From Pectobacterium colocasium (GTDB taxonomy: Bacteria; Pseudomonadota; Gammaproteobacteria; Enterobacterales; Enterobacteriaceae), in NCBI RefSeq assembly GCF_020181655.1, contig NZ_CP084032.1, positions 372,001-436,000 of the forward strand: DNA of 64,000 nt. Reading direction: 5' to 3'. The position numbers and the translations under genes are program-made. Below are positions 59,969-64,000 of this stretch, in pieces. The notes under the pieces were generated by a model that was given only the letters and a program-made list of their open reading frames with translations, was not told where the DNA came from and did not search any database. The stretch's first letter is position 1, and every line of letters begins with the position of its first letter.

Positions 59969-59976
59969 GTTATCTG

Positions 59977-60201
59977 TCATTCAGCCACAATACGCATCAA
60001 CAGTTGACCGTGCTCAACGGTAACTGTCACCGCCGTATCCGTCTCAAATCCTGCGGCTTCGAGCCAGTTGCCGGTAAGGTGCAGGCTGGGGCTGCGGCTG
60101 TAATAGCGCGTCATATCGTTGCGGTCGGCGTGACGACGGCTGACATAGCCGACCTTCAGGTGTCGCCTGAAACAGATGCAGGTGGTTGCAGAAATCAGCA
60201 A
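59977..60201 (-). CDS. SymE-family toxin-like frame, copy 1, antisense to the orphan module
   Basis: 74 codons. Residues 16-74 (LKVGYVSRRHADRNDMTRYYSRSPSLHLTGNWLEAAGFETDTAVTVTVEHGQLLMRI) match the SymE/AbrB-fold toxins, which are normally controlled by the antisense RNA SymR. The first 8 codons are read from the complement of the repeated cdiA sequence (60176-60201), so the original SymE N-terminus has been replaced or cut off by the insertion. Whether it is expressed is open, and it may be a relic. A second, diverged copy is at 62220-62444. Confidence 0.6.
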   Translation of the reverse strand: MLISATTCICFRRHLKVGYVSRRHADRNDMTRYYSRSPSLHLTGNWLEAAGFETDTAVTVTVEHGQLLMRIVAE

Positions 60202-60886
60202 TCAGGTCATCGACATTGCCGGTATGCACGGGGCAATCATTGCCACGAAAGCGGCGAAGGCAGAAGCGGAAGCGAAGGTGGCAGGTCTTTCTGCTGCTGA
60301 TAGGCTGGCGGCTAGAGACGCCCTTGCGACAGGCGACAACTCGAATCTGACGCCGACAGAGGCAGATATTCAGAAATATGTTTATCAGACGTCGTATGAC
60401 AACGCCTATACTCAGGCGTTGAACCGTTCCGGATTTGGCACCGGTGGCGCGATTCGTCAGGGCATCATGGCGGTTTCGGCGGCAGTACAGGGGCTGGCTG
60501 GTGGTAACGTTGCGCAGGCGATAGCGGGAGCGGCGGCACCGTATCTGGCGACAGAAATCAAGAAAGCCACGACGGACGCAAAAGGTAACGTAAATATCGC
60601 TGCCAATGCGGTAGCGCACGCGGTGCTGGGTGGCATTGTGGCAGAAGCCAGCGGCAACAGTGCGCTAGCGGGTGCAGCGGGTGCCGCGACGGGTGAGTTG
60701 GCGGCGCGAGTGATTGCTGACAGGCTGTATCCGGGTAAAGCCATCTCGGAAATGACGGAAAGTGAAAAGCAGACGGTCACCACGCTCTCGCTGCTGGCGG
60801 GCGGTCTGGCAGCGGGCACGGCAGGCGACTCGACGAGCAACGCGGTAGCGGGTGCGCAGGCAGGCCGAAATGCGGTTGAGAATAAC
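60176..60886 (+). repeat. 711 bp pretoxin direct repeat, copy 2
   Basis: Second copy of 58273-58983. Its left edge coincides with the end of the homology to the SymE copy, and the right edge with the VENN codons. Confidence 0.95.
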
Positions 60887-61804
60887 TTCCTGAGTGTGTC
60901 GGAGAAATCAGAACTTGAGATAGCGAAGCAAAAACTCCGCAACAGCAAAGACCCGGCAGAGCGTGAGCAGGCCCAGCAGAAGTACGACGCACTGATGGAA
61001 AAAGATATCTCCAGCGACAAGGAAGTGATTGATGCGTGTGGCAATGGCAATGCTGGGAGCGGGGCCTGTGCGAGTGCAAGACTGAACGTTATTGCGACCA
61101 AGGGGGAATACGAAACTGGCCAGTACAATAATAAAGTCAGTGACATGTATCCTGATGCTTACGGTCAGATAATAAACCTGCTGAATATCACCAGCGTTGA
61201 TGCACAGAGCCAGCAGCAGGTGAAGGATGCGATGGTGAACTATGCCATGGTCCAACTTGGTATAAAAGATAAGGCAGCGGCTGAAGCATACATTGAGACC
61301 TATGATGGGATGAAGATCGTTGCTGCTTCTGTTGCGCCAGTACTGGGGAAAGCGGCTGCAAAACAATGGAGTAAAATTGTTGACGCAAACTTGAAAGTTG
61401 TCGCAAAAGGTAATGTTGATGGTGTGAAATTCTCCGATACCAATCAAGGGGTAAGGCCTTCACAATTAGCAGATTTTAATAAACCAACGCTTATCAACGA
61501 TGTCGTTCAGGCCAAGATAGACAAGCGCCCTGATAAAAATTACCCAAATGGAAATATGGGAACAGCCCATGCAGAAGTGGGAGTGATCCAACAGGCATAT
61601 GAGAAAGGGATGACCAAAGGCAAAGACATGCTTATGTCCGTGAGCGGACAAGATGTTTGTTCTTTCTGTCTTACTGATGTAAAACTCATGGCTGAAAAGT
61701 CTGGGCTTAAGTCTTTAACGTTGTTTGAAGAAAGTACAGGCAGAACTTTATATTGGGAGTCTGGTACAAAAGGTTTCCGTATTAAGGGGGCTAATGATGA
61801 GTAA
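60176..61804 (+). CDS. Orphan CdiA C-terminal module with deaminase-like toxin
   Basis: 542 codons from ATG 60176, which is the internal methionine of cdiA repeated here; no ribosome site, so translation may depend on recombination into cdiA. Residues 1-236 repeat the pretoxin region to VENN. Residues 237-400 (FLSVSEKSELEIAKQKLRNS..., with a Cys pair in DACGNGNAGSGACASARL) look like a cytoplasm-entry domain. Residues 400-542 hold the toxin: HAE at 465-467 and CSFC at 495-498, the zinc-site spacing of deaminase-superfamily toxins. Its immunity gene overlaps by 8 bp. Confidence 0.85.
   Translation: MQVVAEISNQVIDIAGMHGAIIATKAAKAEAEAKVAGLSAADRLAARDALATGDNSNLTPTEADIQKYVYQTSYDNAYTQALNRSGFGTGGAIRQGIMAVSAAVQGLAGGNVAQAIAGAAAPYLATEIKKATTDAKGNVNIAANAVAHAVLGGIVAEASGNSALAGAAGAATGELAARVIADRLYPGKAISEMTESEKQTVTTLSLLAGGLAAGTAGDSTSNAVAGAQAGRNAVENNFLSVSEKSELEIAKQKLRNSKDPAEREQAQQKYDALMEKDISSDKEVIDACGNGNAGSGACASARLNVIATKGEYETGQYNNKVSDMYPDAYGQIINLLNITSVDAQSQQQVKDAMVNYAMVQLGIKDKAAAEAYIETYDGMKIVAASVAPVLGKAAAKQWSKIVDANLKVVAKGNVDGVKFSDTNQGVRPSQLADFNKPTLINDVVQAKIDKRPDKNYPNGNMGTAHAEVGVIQQAYEKGMTKGKDMLMSVSGQDVCSFCLTDVKLMAEKSGLKSLTLFEESTGRTLYWESGTKGFRIKGANDE
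61376..61620 (+). repeat. 245 bp near-identical block within toxin domain, copy 1
   Basis: Matches 63619-63863 at all but about five positions, while sequence on both sides is clearly diverged. It encodes the part from IVDANLKVVAKGN to the end of GVIQQAYEKGMTKG, including the HAE motif but not the CxxC motif. Confidence 0.9.
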
Positions 61805-62174
61805 GTTGCATCTTTCATGGTCTTGCTTGCCAAAGGGTGGTAATAAGAAATCTGATTGTTGGGATGACATCAGTGATTTACTAAATAATCTTCAAGTATC
61901 TAGTGGTTGCGTTACAGTGGATAAATTAGATAACGAAGGCTATATAATCTCAGAAATTCAAGTAAGAATGGAAAGAGGTCTTTATTTGGTTACCTTTTTG
62001 AATGAAGACAATGAGGTTATGACACTTTCTGATCTAAATAAACCTGATGAAAAAATACTAATTTTGGGAGATTATTGGTCCGCAAAGCAGATCACAAAAG
62101 ATTTTGATCTTGTCGTCAGGATCTTTAAAGAGTTCTTTGATACTGGAAATGTCTCAACGGATCTTCTGAATTAA
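61797..62174 (+). CDS. Immunity protein of the orphan deaminase-like toxin
   Basis: 125 residues from ATG 61797 (MSKLHLSWSCLPKGGNKKSDCWDD), behind aggggg; an ATG three bases before is also possible. It overlaps the end of the toxin frame, typical of toxin-immunity pairs. Soluble, slightly acidic, no membrane segment, no family recognised (contains GLYLVTFLNEDNEVMTLSDLNK). Function as immunity is inferred from position. Confidence 0.7.
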   Translation: MSKLHLSWSCLPKGGNKKSDCWDDISDLLNNLQVSSGCVTVDKLDNEGYIISEIQVRMERGLYLVTFLNEDNEVMTLSDLNKPDEKILILGDYWSAKQITKDFDLVVRIFKEFFDTGNVSTDLLN

Positions 62175-62175
62175 C

Positions 62176-62212
62176 AAAAAATCCCGGACCCTAAACAGGC
62201 CGGGATTTTTTG
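62176..62212 (+). terminator. Terminator after the orphan immunity gene
   Basis: aaaaaatcccgg (62176-62187) pairs with ccgggatttttt (62200-62211). Related to the one at 59936-59968 and part of the duplicated unit. Confidence 0.88.
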
Positions 62213-62219
62213 TTGCCTG

Positions 62220-62444
62220 TCATTCAGCCACAATACGTATCAGCAACTGACCCTGCTCAACACTCACTGTTACCGCCGTATCTGTCCCAAATCCTGCGGC
62301 TTCGAGCCAGTTGCCCTGAAGGTGCAGGCTGGGGCTTCGGCTGTAATCGCGGGTCATATCGTTGCGGCCGGCGTGGCGACGGCTGACATAGCCGACCTTC
62401 AGGTGTCGCCTGCAACAGATGCGGGGGGTTGCAGAAATCAGCAA
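62220..62444 (-). CDS. SymE-family toxin-like frame, copy 2
   Basis: 74 codons, about 90 percent like the frame at 59977-60201 (LKVGYVSRRHAGRNDMTRDYSRSPSLHLQGNWLEAAGFGTDTAVTVSVEQGQLLIRIVAE). Its start codon again lies in the complement of the repeated cdiA sequence (62419-62444). Same doubts about expression. Confidence 0.6.
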   Translation of the reverse strand: MLISATPRICCRRHLKVGYVSRRHAGRNDMTRDYSRSPSLHLQGNWLEAAGFGTDTAVTVSVEQGQLLIRIVAE

Positions 62445-63129
62445 TCAGGTCATCGATATTGCCGGTATGCACGGGGCAATTATTGCCACGAAAGCGGCGA
62501 AGGCAGAAGCGGAAGCGAAGGTGGCAGGTCTTTCTGCTGCTGATAGGCTGGCGGCTAGAGACGCCCTTGCGACAGGCGACAACTCGAATCGGACGCCGAC
62601 AGAGGCAGATATTCAGAAATATGTTTATCAGACGTCGTATGACAACGCCTATACTCAGGCGTTGAACAGTTCCGGATTTGGCACCGGTGGCGCGATTCGT
62701 CAGGGCATCATGGCGGTCTCGGCGGCAGTACAGGGGCTGGCTGGTGGGAATGTTGCACAGGCGATAGCGGGAGCGGCGGCACCGTATCTGGCGACAGAAA
62801 TCAAGAAAGCTACGACGGACGCAAAAGGTAACGTAAATATCGCTGCCAATGCGGTAGCGCACGCGGTGCTGGGTGGCATTGTGGCAGAAGCCAGCGGCAA
62901 CAGTGTGCTAGCAGGTGCGGCAGGTGCCGCGACAGGTGAGTTGGCGGCGCGCGTGATTGCTGACAGGCTGTATCCGGGTAAAGCCATCTCGGAAATGACG
63001 GAAAGTGAAAAGCAGACGGTCACCACGCTCTCGCTGCTGGCGGGCGGTCTGGCAGCGGGCACGGCAGGCGACTCGACGAGCAACGCGGTAGCGGGTGCGC
63101 AGGCAGGCCGAAATGCGGTTGAGAATAAC
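62419..63129 (+). repeat. 711 bp pretoxin direct repeat, copy 3
   Basis: Third copy of the unit in 58273-58983. The homology with copy 2 continues upstream through SymE and downstream past VENN into the start of the entry domain. Confidence 0.95.
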
Positions 63130-64000
63130 TTCCTGAGTGTGTCGGAGAAATCAGAACTTGAGATAGCGAAGCAAAAACTCCGAAACAGCAAAGACCCGGC
63201 AGAGCGGGAGCAGGCTGAGAAGGATGTTGTCCGGTTGATAGAACTGGATATCTCAAGGGACAGTGCCGTGGTTGCGGCCTGTGGTAATGGTGCTGCCGGA
63301 AGCGCGGCCTGTGCAGCGGCCAGAGTGAATGCATATCAGACCAAAACCGAGTACGAAAACACCGGTAACTATAACTCCAGAGCCAGTCAGCAGTACGCTG
63401 ATGCCTACGGCCAGATAGTGAACCTCCTGAATATCACCAGCGTTGATGCTCAGAATCAGCAGCAGGTGACAGATGCGATGATCAACTATTTTATGGTGAA
63501 TAAAGGGGTTGATTATGAGACAGCAAAAGATTACGTCGAACTGAAAAAAGGCGCAGAAATCGTACTGGCATCTGTAACACCGATATTAGGAGAAGTAGCA
63601 GCAAAACAATTAAGCAAGATTGTTGACGCAAACTTGAAAGTTGTCGCAAAAGGTAATGTGGATGGAGCTAAATTCTCCGATACCAATCAAGGGGTAAGGC
63701 CTTCACAATTAGCAGATTTTAATAAACCAACGCTTATCAACGATGTCGTTCAGGCCAAGATAGACAAGCGCTCTGATAAAAATTACCCAAATGGAAATAT
63801 GGGAACAGCCCATGCAGAAGTGGGAGTGATCCAACAGGCATATGAGAAAGGGATGACCAAAGGACGTGAAATGGCAATGAGTGTTGCAGGGAAAGAGGTC
63901 TGCAATTATTGCTTGACCGACGTAAGAGTTATGGCGGAAAAAGCAGGACTGAAATCACTGACAATTTATGAAGAATCAACACATAATGTTTTATTCTGGC
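62419..64000 (+). CDS. Second orphan CdiA C-terminal module, deaminase-like toxin, partial
   Basis: 527 codons from ATG 62419 (MRGVAEISNQV), open to the window end. Pretoxin repeat with changes Leu-to-Arg and Arg-to-Ser in the first 90 residues, VENNFLSVSEKSELEIAKQKL as in the first orphan, then an entry-domain variant (RLIELDISRDSAVVAACGNGAAGSAACAAARV). The toxin again has HAE (GTAHAEVGVIQQ) and CNYC (VCNYCLTDV), the second part clearly diverged from the first orphan. The last residues and immunity gene lie beyond the edge. Confidence 0.85.
   Translation, partial: MRGVAEISNQVIDIAGMHGAIIATKAAKAEAEAKVAGLSAADRLAARDALATGDNSNRTPTEADIQKYVYQTSYDNAYTQALNSSGFGTGGAIRQGIMAVSAAVQGLAGGNVAQAIAGAAAPYLATEIKKATTDAKGNVNIAANAVAHAVLGGIVAEASGNSVLAGAAGAATGELAARVIADRLYPGKAISEMTESEKQTVTTLSLLAGGLAAGTAGDSTSNAVAGAQAGRNAVENNFLSVSEKSELEIAKQKLRNSKDPAEREQAEKDVVRLIELDISRDSAVVAACGNGAAGSAACAAARVNAYQTKTEYENTGNYNSRASQQYADAYGQIVNLLNITSVDAQNQQQVTDAMINYFMVNKGVDYETAKDYVELKKGAEIVLASVTPILGEVAAKQLSKIVDANLKVVAKGNVDGAKFSDTNQGVRPSQLADFNKPTLINDVVQAKIDKRSDKNYPNGNMGTAHAEVGVIQQAYEKGMTKGREMAMSVAGKEVCNYCLTDVRVMAEKAGLKSLTIYEESTHNVLFW
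63619..63863 (+). repeat. 245 bp near-identical block within toxin domain, copy 2
   Basis: Partner of 61376-61620. Flanks differ: before the block LGEVAAKQLSK against LGKAAAKQWSK, after it REMAMSVAGKEVCNYC against KDMLMSVSGQDVCSFC. Confidence 0.9.

Overview
The window looks like chromosome from a gamma-proteobacterium of the Enterobacterales, most probably a soft-rot Pectobacterium or a close relative. This is an inference from gene content and order: metC next to exbBD, a scrKYABR sucrose regulon, the enteric block ridA-pyrI-pyrB-pyrL ... argI-rraB-yjgM-yjgN, a type I-E CRISPR-Cas locus, and a two-partner-secretion/CDI locus of the HecA/CdiA type. No rRNA or tRNA gene was seen.

Layout. 1-6.5 kb: the 5' part of metC (cut by the left edge), a TRAP transporter operon (dctPQM, minus strand), then exbB-exbD behind a Fur-box-like site. 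6.5-12.7 kb: the sucrose regulon scrK-scrY-scrA-scrB-scrR on the minus strand. The porin gene scrY has lost about 155 codons and is frameshifted. 12.9-13.6 kb: a membrane-anchored bactofilin with an unusual start region. 13.7-25.4 kb: a type I-E CRISPR-Cas system: cas3, then casA-B-C-D-E-cas1-cas2, an AT-rich leader, and an array of 33 repeats and 32 spacers. A MazF/PemK-type toxin-antitoxin pair and an 85 bp dispersed repeat lie between cas3 and casA. 25.5-32 kb: an unknown small gene, a PLP decarboxylase, an HxlR regulator, yhbP, an SDR protein, and nrdDG with NrdR- and DnaA-box-like sites upstream. 32.4-36.3 kb: a four-gene operon for the Anbu proteasome relative, a transglutaminase, an alpha-E protein and a circularly permuted ATP-grasp enzyme. 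36.5-44.7 kb: ridA, pyrBI with a pyrL attenuator, a YhcH/YjgK protein, an MFS exporter, a GlxA-type regulator, argI with two ARG boxes, rraB and yjgM. 45-50.6 kb: yjgN, an M48 protease, a secreted alpha/beta hydrolase and a chemoreceptor. 50.8-64 kb: the CDI locus.

The CDI locus is the most unusual part. cdiB and a 2326-residue cdiA are followed by a small membrane immunity gene. Two more CdiA C-terminal modules then follow in tandem. Each begins with the same 711 bp of pre-VENN cdiA sequence, and each is preceded on the opposite strand by a SymE-like reading frame whose start codon lies inside the module. The two orphan modules carry different versions of a toxin with the HAE...CxxC signature of the deaminase superfamily. 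They share a nearly identical 245 bp block that stops inside the catalytic domain. The third module runs off the right edge. The arrangement fits a reservoir of exchangeable toxins that recombine with the full-length cdiA.

Functions were assigned by reading translated sequences and recalling families; no database search was run. Operator, promoter and hairpin calls are pattern matches by eye.
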